This document shows, piece after piece, positions 44,243 to 51,851 of a stretch of DNA of 64,000 nt (position 1 is its first letter; each line of letters starts with the position of its first letter). A program made the translations under genes and the position numbers. The notes below the pieces were generated by a model. It did not search any database. It was given only the letters and a program-made list of their open reading frames with translations, and was not told where the DNA came from. The stretch spans positions 58,546 through 122,545 of IMG/VR virus record IMGVR_UViG_3300024262_000017; one strand, 5' to 3'. The stretch comes from a virus.

Positions 44243-44483
44243 GATTGCAATCCCACCCAGGGGCATCCCTCCAAGAATACGCAATCTGCTCAAAGAAGCG
44301 CACAAGCAGGAGCGTAAATTGTATGTCTACACCTTCAAAGAAGACACACCCTTTCAGTCGAAGGTCGGTTACAAAAAAAGAAACAAAAGGTCGGAGACGT
44401 GTTGGTGGATGATCATCAGCACTGAACCCATTAAAGATTACGAGAAAAGGAGCTGGGATGAGAAAAGTCTACTTCGCAGGTAA
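44220..44483 (+). CDS. Small basic protein
   Basis: An 87-residue protein from ATG 44220, preceded by AGGAGG. It is Lys/Arg-rich with no motif recognised. It overlaps the genes on both sides, a compact layout typical of phage early accessory genes. Confidence 0.6.
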   Translation: MVSEYYLKIAIPPRGIPPRIRNLLKEAHKQERKLYVYTFKEDTPFQSKVGYKKRNKRSETCWWMIISTEPIKDYEKRSWDEKSLLRR

Positions 44484-44577
44484 CAAGAAACAACTCAGAG
44501 AATGGATGATATTCCTCATGCTTCGATACGGGGGAGACAAATGTTTGAAAGACCTCCCCAGGCTAGAGTGTCGGTAA
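44458..44577 (+). CDS. 39-residue small protein
   Basis: ATG 44458 follows AAGGAG with 5-nt spacing. The product (MRKVYFAGNKKQLREWMIFL then 19 more residues) is amphipathic and basic, with two Cys near the C-terminus. It is nested between two overlapping genes; its strong ribosome site is the main support. Confidence 0.5.
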   Translation: MRKVYFAGNKKQLREWMIFLMLRYGGDKCLKDLPRLECR

Positions 44578-44855
44578 CAGTAGGTTTCCCTTCTCGCTCG
44601 TGTATGGAACCCACAACTTGCCCCCACATCATGTTGTGCTGGGCAGGAATGGTTCCAGTTCTCGGAAAATGTATCAGGTGTAAAAAGACAGGTATAGGTT
44701 TTCTCACAAAACGTATTTGTTACAAAAGTCAGAAGCGGGCCTACAGGGTCAAGCCCTTCTTCGAAGGCACACCTCCAAAGTGTGTCATACAAGAGGAGCT
44801 CCGACGGGTAGTGTGTGAAGAATGCTTCAAGCATATAATTCGGTCGGTACGATGA
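44541..44855 (+). CDS. Cys-rich zinc-binding-like protein
   Basis: ATG 44541 is preceded by GGGGGAG. The 104-residue product has CIRCKKTG and a distal CEECFKH, plus further Cys, and resembles a zinc-ribbon or treble-clef fold. It is the last gene before the large non-coding region. Confidence 0.6.
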   Translation: MFERPPQARVSVTVGFPSRSCMEPTTCPHIMLCWAGMVPVLGKCIRCKKTGIGFLTKRICYKSQKRAYRVKPFFEGTPPKCVIQEELRRVVCEECFKHIIRSVR

Positions 44856-45181
44856 CATTGGGTGGCTGCCCTGTAATCATCGCACTGCATGGTTATTGCT
44901 TGAGGTGCTTCGCCGGATTCCATTAGGAAACCGTCCCGTTTTGTTAGTTGCGCATTTTTGCTTGTAGCGCTGTATGCGGTCACCGCATACGTTTTCGGCT
45001 ACGGTTTCGCTCGCCGCTTGGCTTCTCGACCAAAAATTCTTGACAGGCGGCGGCTCGCAAAACCGTTTTTCGTAAAAAAAATATTTGTCGACGAACTATT
45101 TCCCCGGCGCCAAAAAATAAGGTACATGGAAAAACGTGCGTCGTCATACGAAATACGTAACACTGACTTTTGACTGAGTAA

Positions 45182-45353
45182 CACTGATTAGGCCTCTCGT
45201 GAAGGGAGGGCATGAAGATACTTCATGCAGTTATTCTCCACCTTCGGCGGACCAGGGTATCCTACCTATGTAGGACGCACTCGTTGGATGAAGAGGAACA
45301 ACGCATCCCCGAGAGCCGCCGGAGATACCCGTGTAGGAAATACGTAATCAGTG
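45182..45353 (+). ncRNA. Structured RNA subdomain A
   Basis: CACTGATTA (45182-45190) pairs with TAATCAGTG (45345-45353) to close the domain. Inside are CCTCTC/GGGAGG with a GUGA-type loop (45193-45209), GCATGAAG-ATA-CTTCATGC (45210-45228), TCCTAC-CTAT-GTAGGA, GGATG/CATCC, and GGGTATC/GATACCC, which conflicts with simple nesting of CGGCGG/CCGCCG and may form a pseudoknot. Confidence 0.65.
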
Positions 45354-45478
45354 GTTTCACTTTGGTTAGTTCTCTCCTCGCGAAACGTTGTACACCCAGA
45401 AGACACTTTCCACCGTGTTGAAGCGTCTTTTTTCAATCCAAGGGATGTAAAACGACAGCTACGTAACTAAAGGTACAA

Positions 45479-45607
45479 GATTGACTAGGTCTCTCATGGA
45501 GAGGTTGCGCGGTAACCGCGCACATTGGCCTCTAGGCCTTCGGCATAGAGGCATATTAAATTGTGAATTCCAGCCCAGTCTTCTGAACGAGAAATTCGTA
45601 GTCAATC
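45479..45607 (+). ncRNA. Structured RNA subdomain B
   Basis: GATTGACTA (45479-45487) pairs with TAGTCAATC (45599-45607). As in subdomain A the closing stem is followed by GG(C/T)CTCTC and a short hairpin (CTCTC-ATG-GAGAG), then GCGCGGT/ACCGCGC and GCCTCTA/TAGAGGC capped by GCC-TTC-GGC. The closing stems of A and B differ in sequence yet both pair perfectly. Confidence 0.65.
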
Positions 45608-45612
45608 ATTTC

Positions 45613-45702
45613 GGCCCGCAGAACAAATCGAATGGTGTTGGTCCTCCTCCGGGCACTAATCGGTCACACGGGGGCGTGTGAGTTCAGCGGGCCACTTTTT
45701 CG
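45613..45702 (+). other. Long hairpin followed by a T tract
   Basis: GGCCCGC-a-GAAC (45613-45624) pairs with GTTC-a-GCGGGCC (45682-45693) and encloses TCACACG/CGTGTGA. ACTTTTTC follows, so it may end a transcript. TAGGAGG and a four-codon ATG ORF (ATGCTTGCACTCTAG) come directly after, at about 45703-45727. Confidence 0.6.
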
Positions 45703-45964
45703 TAGGAGGTTTATGCTTGCACTCTAGCACGTAGCGCCCAAACACCGTGCGCCACTCAGCTTCGTGCCAAATCTACGCAACATTGTTTATTTTTGTTGGT
45801 CTTCGTTCTTGTTACAAGAACCCCAGGAATTCCCCGTACGCGCCTGGCTCCTTACGATCTTGTGGTACTCCAAGATCGCCGTCCTGCGTCAGCTACGTGT
45901 CTATTGACAGTCTTTGCAACTGAAAACAGTTGCGCCAATTCGTTTTACACAGTAAAAGGACCCA

Positions 45965-46501
45965 ATGCGAAAACCAAGAAGAAAACGTTCTTCGTGGAAA
46001 GATGCTTCCAAAGAGAAGGCGGGTGTTGAGCTCATCAATGGCCGTGCCATGATGGTTGTCAGCCTATTGTACACAGGGCTCGCTTCTTCGAAGGAAGAGT
46101 CTGGGATGAACCATCTCCAGAAATATTTACGCGACTACAAAGACCACCAGCAAGCAGTGCATACCAGCATCGCCAGTGCTTATGAGGTTCTCGCTGAGGG
46201 GAAAGAATCTCGTGGGGGGCTGGATTTAGAAGTAGCGAAACAATTGAAGAAACTTGTCTCCGACGAAATGGAATACATCTGGGACAAGAAGGCTCGGCCG
46301 GCTGCACCCAAGCTGGCGATAGCCAAAGAAGTAGACTTCGATGATGAATACTCTGATGAACCAGAAGAAAAGGAAGAACCGGAGGTCGAAAACACTGAGG
46401 GCTATGAGCCCCCACCAAAGGAAGAGTCCACCCAAGATGCAGAAGACGACAATGACGACTGGTCAGATAGGTTTTCTGAGGGTGAATTCGACTTGGAGTA
46501 A
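45965..46501 (+). CDS. Acidic-tailed protein
   Basis: The 178-residue protein has a basic N-terminus (MRKPRRKRSSWKDASKEK), a helical core (about 30-100) and a very acidic, Glu/Asp/Pro-rich C-terminal third. The pattern fits a nucleic-acid-associated or scaffold-like protein, but no family is recognised. No classical SD is seen; AAAAGGA at 45955 is the best candidate. It is directly downstream of the structured RNA. Confidence 0.62.
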   Translation: MRKPRRKRSSWKDASKEKAGVELINGRAMMVVSLLYTGLASSKEESGMNHLQKYLRDYKDHQQAVHTSIASAYEVLAEGKESRGGLDLEVAKQLKKLVSDEMEYIWDKKARPAAPKLAIAKEVDFDDEYSDEPEEKEEPEVENTEGYEPPPKEESTQDAEDDNDDWSDRFSEGEFDLE

Positions 46502-46503
46502 AA

Positions 46504-46830
46504 ATGTTTGGAGCAAGAATGTATGATTTGATAAACGCTTGCATCAGCATCACCTCACACGTTGCAGAAGAGTTGAGAACGACAATCGACGATATCCGCA
46601 AACACAGTAAGCAGGCTTCTGTGGATACGGGTGAGTTCTTCTATTGTCTTGGTGGGGCATTCGCCAAGCTGATAGACCAGCTGGGCAACGAGACACAACA
46701 GCCAGGCGCGCCTGATAGCTTCATGGAAGGTTTTTCAAGCTATCGACGTTTCTTGAGAGAAGTTCGCAACGACTCGGTGATTCCTCCGAGGTTGTCTTGG
46801 TTAGTTGACAAGGACAGTTCGTTGAATTAG
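46504..46830 (+). CDS. Small helical protein
   Basis: A 108-residue, mainly helical protein that starts 2 nt after the previous stop. No motif seen. Its last codons contain the TTGACA box of the next promoter. Confidence 0.6.
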   Translation: MFGARMYDLINACISITSHVAEELRTTIDDIRKHSKQASVDTGEFFYCLGGAFAKLIDQLGNETQQPGAPDSFMEGFSSYRRFLREVRNDSVIPPRLSWLVDKDSSLN

Positions 46831-46833
46831 ATT
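46805..46833 (+). promoter_or_regulatory. Promoter for a small RNA
   Basis: A perfect TTGACA (46805-46810), 17-bp spacer and TAGATT (46828-46833). Transcription would begin near 46840, exactly at the base of the structured RNA that follows. Confidence 0.6.
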
Positions 46834-46839
46834 ATGGAC

Positions 46840-47058
46840 TTGACGTGGCACTGGCGTGATTCCGTTAGTGTTCGGTCCACAGGGTCGACACATTATAACG
46901 GAGCGTCCATAGTGGCGGCACCCAGTAATCTTGTGTGGAAGATGAGTTGAGGACCCACATAGCCTCAATGGTCACGTCACATTTTAGACTTACCGCTTGC
47001 GTAATTTAGCGAGCGTTACGTTAGCCGCCGAGAATCCCCCCCTCTCGGCGGTTTTTTT
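46840..47058 (+). ncRNA. Small structured RNA gene with its own promoter and terminator
   Basis: Between promoter and terminator lie about 215 nt with no ORF. TGACGTG (46841-46847) pairs with CACGTCA (46973-46979) to close a domain holding TCCGTTA/TAACGGA (46861-46867, 46896-46902) and TTGAGG/CCTCAA (46947-46952, 46963-46968), a three-way-junction layout. CGTAA/TTACG follows, then the terminator. No known family is recognised. Confidence 0.65.
47025..47058 (+). terminator. Intrinsic terminator of the small RNA
   Basis: CCGCCGAGA (47025-47033) pairs with TCTCGGCGG (47043-47051), followed by seven T residues. Confidence 0.93.
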
Positions 47059-47094
47059 ATTCTTTCCAAACACAACCAAACGGAGGAGCAAATC

Positions 47095-47433
47095 ATGGGA
47101 AACCCCACAGGTATTCGTTACAGCCAAGAACTGAAGAATTACGCTGCTGATTTATGGGCGTCCGGGATGAAGGCGAAAGCAATCGCGACCACCATAAAAG
47201 AAGCACCTCAATTCAAAAAAGAGGCACGTCACTTGAGCACCAAGAGCGTTTATCGTTTTCAGGAAATGCCCAAGCGAGCTGTCACACAGATGAAGCTGGG
47301 TACCAACCTGGACTTCATTTCTGCACCAGTAGTTGATGAGTGCTTAGTTTCCAATCAGGGGGAGAGCACGACGTTGACGATACTACTCCCAACGTCACAG
47401 GTTGGGAATCTGTTGAAACAGCTGGGCTTCTAA
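47095..47433 (+). CDS. Small helix-turn-helix-like DNA-binding protein
   Basis: The 112-residue basic protein begins with RYSQELKNYAADLWASGMKA then KAIATTI, similar to the homeodomain-like HTH at the N-terminus of transposase and recombination regulator families (YSxExKxxAxxLxxxGxxxxxIA). No catalytic domain follows, so it is likely a regulator. GGAGGAG precedes ATG 47095. Confidence 0.65.
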   Translation: MGNPTGIRYSQELKNYAADLWASGMKAKAIATTIKEAPQFKKEARHLSTKSVYRFQEMPKRAVTQMKLGTNLDFISAPVVDECLVSNQGESTTLTILLPTSQVGNLLKQLGF

Positions 47434-47448
47434 GTCTAGGAGAACCAC

Positions 47449-47811
47449 ATGGCATCAGTGTTCAAAGATGTATTCTGTGGTGCTGATGGCGTTGACTTAC
47501 GCACCATCACCCACAATATCATCAACATTCGGCGCGAAGAAAAACGTGTAGGTGGTTTGAAAGAAGGACAGGTCATCTCATATCACAATCGCGCTGGAAC
47601 TCGTTTCCGACATTACCAAAAAATCTGGGGTAGGACATGTCTAATCATCCCACCCTTCGACAACAACAATAAGTACTCGCTCTTCTTGAAAGAGTCGGAA
47701 CTGCTTGCTAAGATGTCCACCCTGCGAGCACACAGAGAGAAGTTCGAAGCAGTGTCGGAGAAGACAATGGCGCGAAAGAAGCGTGCTGCTCAACGTAAAA
47801 AAAGAAAGTAA
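47449..47811 (+). CDS. Small basic protein
   Basis: A 120-residue protein with an alpha/beta core and a very basic C-terminus (ARKKRAAQRKKRK), suggesting nucleic-acid binding. AGGAG precedes ATG 47449. A terminator follows at once. Confidence 0.62.
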   Translation: MASVFKDVFCGADGVDLRTITHNIINIRREEKRVGGLKEGQVISYHNRAGTRFRHYQKIWGRTCLIIPPFDNNNKYSLFLKESELLAKMSTLRAHREKFEAVSEKTMARKKRAAQRKKRK

Positions 47812-47815
47812 CTTG

Positions 47816-47847
47816 AGTTCCTGCGTAAGCAGGAACTTATTTTTTTT
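47816..47847 (+). terminator. Intrinsic terminator
   Basis: AGTTCCTGC-GTAA-GCAGGAACT (47816-47837) followed by TATTTTTTTT. Confidence 0.93.
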
Positions 47848-47862
47848 GCTAAGGAGGTAAGT

Positions 47863-49008
47863 ATGAATGCCCGCGCTGACTTTGTTTCTCGCTCAACTGG
47901 GCGCGTATTGCTATCAGCATTATTCGACACACCACCAGACGGGCTAAGCCGGAGAGAATGCCAGCGCATCATCACTGTCTTGAAGAACACGAAAGAAAAA
48001 CTGGAAGGCATCTGTGGAACTGACACTGTTCGACTGTCGATAGATGATTATGCGAGCTCCATGTTCTGGTACTTGGTATTTCTGCGGCCTGTCGTGTTCG
48101 ACGCTAATGACCCTTGGTTCAAAGGTGATCCTTGGAGTATCTACGAAATCATCGAAGACGATACTCGGTCACACAAACTCAAAGAGATGAACCTTGGCGT
48201 AGTTTATGATGCTGACCGCAATTGGCTCACTCTCATTTGGGACGAAGCAATCAAGGGTGTGCTTGATGACATGGAGATGTGCCCTTCTTGGAAGCAGGTA
48301 CTCAAAGAACAAGAGAAGCGCACAGGCCAATCAGTCAACACTGATTGGTGGAAGACTTGTGCTCGGAGTCACTCGTTTGCGTTGCCTACTTGGCGCGTGG
48401 CCAAGCACGGTTACCTACGTGGAGTACTGTGGCATCGACCAAAGCTCAGCTATGATGACATTGTTGTTTTTGATTTGAATGGTATCGACTTACCGTTCAT
48501 CAATGACATGGGTAAGGTTGAGTTGCCAACCGCTAAGAAAGCTCGATTCGTTCATTTCTATACAGATGATAAGCGGGAGTTTCAAGCACTGCAAAAAAAT
48601 CTACAGCCACGCAAGTGGAAGGAGCTTCATCGGAGCCGAAGCGCTGCTCGTTCTTACCAAAGACGAGAAGCCCGCAAAGAAAAGAACGCAGAATGGATTC
48701 GAGCTTCCAACGCCATCTACGACATCATCAAGATTGTTGGGGGTGGATACTATGGACGCAGAGCCATGTTCCTTGTCGGCACAGAAGTACGTGCAAAATT
48801 TAATGACCTGGTACGCAGGTTCAATGCTGGAGAGTTACGTATTCTACAACATGACGTCGTTTCGTGGGGGAACATAAATTACGCACTCGCCACATTAGAA
48901 GAGTGTCTCAGAGATGAGCGTGTACCACGTGAGTTTGAGTTATGGTTGCAATGGCGTGACAATGGCGCACTCATTGATGAACTAAACATACCAGATACGG
49001 AGAGATAA
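47863..49008 (+). CDS. Unidentified 381-residue protein
   Basis: AAGGAGGT precedes ATG 47863. The protein is soluble and Trp/Arg-rich, with a basic segment (HRSRSAARSYQRREARKEKN, about 259-278) and no recognised catalytic motif. It is immediately upstream of the methyltransferase-like gene and likely co-transcribed after the strong terminator, implying a promoter in the 47848-47862 area or readthrough. Confidence 0.65.
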   Translation: MNARADFVSRSTGRVLLSALFDTPPDGLSRRECQRIITVLKNTKEKLEGICGTDTVRLSIDDYASSMFWYLVFLRPVVFDANDPWFKGDPWSIYEIIEDDTRSHKLKEMNLGVVYDADRNWLTLIWDEAIKGVLDDMEMCPSWKQVLKEQEKRTGQSVNTDWWKTCARSHSFALPTWRVAKHGYLRGVLWHRPKLSYDDIVVFDLNGIDLPFINDMGKVELPTAKKARFVHFYTDDKREFQALQKNLQPRKWKELHRSRSAARSYQRREARKEKNAEWIRASNAIYDIIKIVGGGYYGRRAMFLVGTEVRAKFNDLVRRFNAGELRILQHDVVSWGNINYALATLEECLRDERVPREFELWLQWRDNGALIDELNIPDTER

Positions 49009-49020
49009 CAAGGAGACAGA

Positions 49021-49830
49021 GTGGGAAAGAAATCCAAGAAACCTTCCAAAGACCTGCAACATCTCAACAAGCACAATAAGTACTTCGAAGAACTCGCTCG
49101 AACTCAAGACAGAAATGAAAAGTACATTGATGCAATTCACTGCGCTTCTTATGATGAGCGGTTTCCTCGAATGTACAAGGTGTTACCTGAGCGGAAGTTC
49201 GGCAAGGCCGAAATACGTCACTTCGATGTAACGCCTGAACAATCAATGATGACTCGCTTGCGAGCACAGTTCAACCCAGATACTCGCTGGCATGGTTACG
49301 TTGCTCCCGGGCGTTACGCCCGCTTGACCATTGATGATGAACTATTCATGACTGATACAGGTTTTGAACGCTGGTCATCTTTTCCTTTACTTGAATACGC
49401 ACACGGAAACGTTCTCATCAGTGGTCTTGGCTTGGGAATGGTCATACTGCCACTCCTCTTGGATAGTTTCGTTCAAAAAATATTCATCGTAGAAAAGGAA
49501 CCAGATGTCGTGGGTTTGGTTGCAGCTCCGCTGAGTAACTTTCTACTCAGAAAATTAGGCACGGAACGACGTCGTTGCGTTGAAGTCTACTGTGGAGACA
49601 TTTGGACTTGGGACAACCCAGACAAACTCATGTTCGATACCATCTTCCACGACATCTGGCCTTCCTTCGGCCCTGACCTGTTACCCGAATTCAAGAAGCT
49701 CAAACGCCGTTACAAAAAATGGCTGAACAAGGGAGGCTGGCAAGGTTGCTGGGCTGAAGATGTTTGCAAACAGCTGGCCCGAGAAAATGAAAAGAAACGT
49801 TTAGAATTCCTAACCTCAAAAACTCAGTAG
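49021..49830 (+). CDS. Rossmann-fold methyltransferase-like protein
   Basis: The start is GTG 49021 after AAGGAGA. The 269-residue protein has a basic N-terminus and a central SAM-binding-like block: NVLISGLGLGMVILPLLLD (about 123-141, motif I), IFIVEKEPDV (about 148-157, acidic end of strand 2), VEVYCGDIWTWD (about 179-190) and FDTIFHDIWP (about 197-206). The order is that of class I methyltransferases or spermidine-synthase-like enzymes. Substrate unknown. Confidence 0.72.
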   Translation: MGKKSKKPSKDLQHLNKHNKYFEELARTQDRNEKYIDAIHCASYDERFPRMYKVLPERKFGKAEIRHFDVTPEQSMMTRLRAQFNPDTRWHGYVAPGRYARLTIDDELFMTDTGFERWSSFPLLEYAHGNVLISGLGLGMVILPLLLDSFVQKIFIVEKEPDVVGLVAAPLSNFLLRKLGTERRRCVEVYCGDIWTWDNPDKLMFDTIFHDIWPSFGPDLLPEFKKLKRRYKKWLNKGGWQGCWAEDVCKQLARENEKKRLEFLTSKTQ

Positions 49831-49848
49831 AACGAAAGAGAGAACAAA

Positions 49849-50160
49849 ATGACCGTGAAGAAATCGAGCACCAACTCCAGCCCTACCTGCTTTTTCAATC
49901 CCCAGAGTTCCTGCAAAGGGTGCATGGCCTACAAAGACCAGGAGTGCCAGTTGCTGAACCTCGCCGGGATGTTCTTCAGAAACCAAGAAGCCCAGACTGC
50001 AGTGCTGCAGGGCGTCCAGAAAATCCAGAAGGAAACGCTTCCTTTTCTCAAGAAAGTGATTCCCGTGGTTACTCGTCTCATAGATATCAGCGAGAAAGCC
50101 GTGCCGATTATGGAAGCCCAAATGGATGAGGTACTTGAAGACCTCATGAAGGGTCACTAA
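49849..50160 (+). CDS. Small protein with N-terminal Cys cluster
   Basis: The 103-residue protein has CFFNPQSSCKGCMAYKDQEC (15-34), a probable metal site, then helices. It overlaps the next gene as TAATG. Function unknown. Confidence 0.65.
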   Translation: MTVKKSSTNSSPTCFFNPQSSCKGCMAYKDQECQLLNLAGMFFRNQEAQTAVLQGVQKIQKETLPFLKKVIPVVTRLIDISEKAVPIMEAQMDEVLEDLMKGH

Positions 50161-50381
50161 TGGCTAAAGAGGGCAAAGAAGAAGTTACCCTCACTCTTAC
50201 GCTCACACGTAATGAGTGGTGCGAAGTTGCCAACTGCATTGAGTCGAAGCATCGACTCATTGAACGTGGCGATTACGGCGAAGGCGAAGAAGATGACGAA
50301 AATGAAGAATGGTTGCTCGACCTCGAATCCGCCTATGAAAAAGTAGCCGAAGTTTTAGATAAAAACGGGGTCACTTATTAA
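50160..50381 (+). CDS. Small acidic protein
   Basis: A 73-residue acidic protein with a beta-strand N-terminus (VTLTLTLTRNEW) and a Glu/Asp-rich middle (GEGEEDDENEEW). Translationally coupled to the upstream gene. Function unknown. Confidence 0.65.
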   Translation: MAKEGKEEVTLTLTLTRNEWCEVANCIESKHRLIERGDYGEGEEDDENEEWLLDLESAYEKVAEVLDKNGVTY

Positions 50382-50420
50382 TCAGAAAACGAGGGGTGTT
50401 TTGGGGTAAAAGGTATTGAG

Positions 50421-50506
50421 CCCAGTGAGCTTCATCTACCTCCTCCGGGGATGGAGCTTACTGGGAATTACTCCGTGCATGGTTCGCGCCGTGCACGGAG
50501 TTTTTA
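50421..50506 (+). ncRNA. Small RNA candidate with an anti-Shine-Dalgarno loop
   Basis: A 16-bp stem (50421-50436 with 50450-50465, two G-U pairs) presents a 13-nt loop containing ACCUCCUCC, complementary to ribosome-binding sites. It is followed at once by a terminator hairpin: ACTCCGTGCA (50470-50479) with TGCACGGAGT (50492-50501) and a T tract. No ORF is present. The layout suits a trans-acting RNA that blocks translation. Confidence 0.6.
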
Positions 50507-50538
50507 CTTACCCAATACCGGAGGCCGGAGGCAACACC

Positions 50539-50982
50539 ATGGCATCAAAAAGAGAAATGACGACTCCCCAGATCACCACAGTACAAGAAGCAGACCGTAA
50601 AGAAGGTCTGCTGCAAAAGCTCGGAAGAGGAAGCCGGAAGGTAGGGGCGGCGTTTGTAGTTGCCGCCTTCTCGGTAGTGTTGGGGGCCGTCATCGGGGCC
50701 GTGGCGCTGGTCAGCGCTATGACCCCTCTGACACCTGCCCAAGCCGCGGCGAAGGCCGCAGCTACGTACCAAGAAAGGTTCGCCGAAGCTGCAGAGCTTC
50801 TTGAAATTTATCCGGAGGAGTTGCAAGTCCGGCTTGGCAAGCCGGACAAAATCGAGGGCGAGCTGGAGAAGCTCGCTGAAGTACAGGAGAAGGTGGTAGA
50901 GAATAGTAAGGCCCTGGCAATGGGCCTAAATATTCTCCCTCCCCCCAAGGAAAGTCGTTGGTACAATCCCTGGAGTTGGTAA
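50539..50982 (+). CDS. Single-pass membrane protein with coiled-coil tail
   Basis: ATG 50539 is preceded by GGAGG. The 147-residue protein has one transmembrane segment (about 36-59, Ala/Val-rich) and an acidic helical C-terminal domain ending in a Trp-rich SRWYNPWSW. Function unknown; a terminator follows. Confidence 0.68.
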   Translation: MASKREMTTPQITTVQEADRKEGLLQKLGRGSRKVGAAFVVAAFSVVLGAVIGAVALVSAMTPLTPAQAAAKAAATYQERFAEAAELLEIYPEELQVRLGKPDKIEGELEKLAEVQEKVVENSKALAMGLNILPPPKESRWYNPWSW

Positions 50983-50993
50983 GGCGTTTCGTC

Positions 50994-51030
50994 GAGAACC
51001 CTACGAAAGTAGGGTTCTCGTTTCTTTTTT
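50994..51030 (+). terminator. Intrinsic terminator
   Basis: GAGAACCCTAC-GAAA-GTAGGGTTCTC (50994-51019) followed by a T-rich tract. Confidence 0.93.
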
Positions 51031-51056
51031 ACCTAAGACTAAGACTCGGAGGAAGC

Positions 51057-51368
51057 ATGCTCATTTTTATCTGCCCGAACTGCAGCAGGTTCGGGGCCAT
51101 CCCCACACCAAAAGAAGCCAGCAAGATTGCCTGTCCGCATTGCAAAGAAGCAGACATCGACTGGCTTGGCCGGCCTGACTTAGAGGACCCCAAAGGCAAA
51201 GGGGTGTTCATTGATGGGCTCATGCGCTCAATTGAATCGCTTACAATGCAAACGTTGGCAACCGCTTATAAGCGATACGACGACAAACGAGCCTCGGCGA
51301 CCAACACGATTGCCCTGCTCGAAAGTTGTGAAAGCGTATTGCGCGACCTACTTGTCAAAATGAAATAA
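51057..51368 (+). CDS. Zinc-ribbon protein
   Basis: ATG 51057 follows CGGAGGAAGC. The 103-residue product has CPNC (6-9) and CPHC (26-29) and then a helical domain. Function unknown. Confidence 0.68.
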   Translation: MLIFICPNCSRFGAIPTPKEASKIACPHCKEADIDWLGRPDLEDPKGKGVFIDGLMRSIESLTMQTLATAYKRYDDKRASATNTIALLESCESVLRDLLVKMK

Positions 51369-51378
51369 GGAGATACTC

Positions 51379-51648
51379 ATGGCACTTGGAACAACAGTAT
51401 TGTTTTCTGGACTTGCAGGTGCCGGAACCACTGGCGCCGCACTTGGCATCGGCTCCGCGGCGATTGCATGGCCTGTCTCTAATTTCGGAGGGTATGCGCT
51501 CGCCCAGGTTTTGTTCGGGGGAGGACCCGCTCTCTCCGCCCTCATTGCCTGCGTGGGTGGACCCCTTATCGCGGGGGGGATTTTGGCTGGTATCATTGGA
51601 GTGCTCGCAGCAGGGCTTACAGCGTTATTTCACTTGGTGCTTTTATGA
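51379..51648 (+). CDS. Small, very hydrophobic membrane protein
   Basis: The 89-residue protein is Gly/Ala/Leu-rich with two or three transmembrane segments and almost no charge, like a holin or a small channel. GGAG precedes ATG 51379 and the next ATG overlaps its stop. It could be a holin, but no lysis gene is adjacent. Confidence 0.6.
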   Translation: MALGTTVLFSGLAGAGTTGAALGIGSAAIAWPVSNFGGYALAQVLFGGGPALSALIACVGGPLIAGGILAGIIGVLAAGLTALFHLVLL

Positions 51649-51851
51649 AACAACCAAGTATGAAGCTACGCTGGAAACAAAAAGGACACCACATCCACGT
51701 TACCGTGTTTATGGGAGTAGATGATGAACACTTGGTATGTTCAGGAAACCTTGTGCTCATCCTCCCTGATTGGGATCGCCTCAAGGCTATTCTGTTAGAG
51801 GGCAATGACCCAAACAAATGCAATCTGCATTTTTCGGAGGACCTGCAATAA
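51645..51851 (+). CDS. Small soluble protein
   Basis: A 68-residue protein beginning by ATGA overlap and ending by TAATG overlap with the next gene. Beta-rich, no motif recognised. Confidence 0.6.
   Translation: MKQPSMKLRWKQKGHHIHVTVFMGVDDEHLVCSGNLVLILPDWDRLKAILLEGNDPNKCNLHFSEDLQ

Larger units (their letters stand above)
44970..45940 (+). ncRNA. Candidate large ornate structured RNA (about 970 nt)
   Basis: About 1.1 kb lacks credible genes but is dense in perfect stems: GTATGCGGT/ACCGCATAC (44972-44990); CGGTTT + CGCCGC paired with GCGGCG + AAACCG (about 45002-45066); two tandem closed subdomains (45182-45353, 45479-45607); a 7+4-bp hairpin (45613-45693); GTTCTTGT/ACAAGAAC (45805-45821); CGATCTTG/CAAGATCG (about 45856-45879); GCAACTG-AAAA-CAGTTGC (about 45916-45933). 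A C(UUCG)G tetraloop and a GUGA loop are in RNA sense on the plus strand. Size and ornateness recall the phage-borne GOLLD and ROOL RNA classes, but no class match can be claimed without covariance-model search. Confidence 0.65.

Noticed and set aside
44856-45964. Small ORFs in the 1.1 kb gene-free region
   Set aside because: They are short, basic or Arg-rich, lack ribosome sites and coincide with strong RNA stems on both strands.
44856-45964. tRNA genes in the structured region
   Set aside because: I looked for T-loop (GTTCRANNC) and acceptor pairing and found no cloverleaf.
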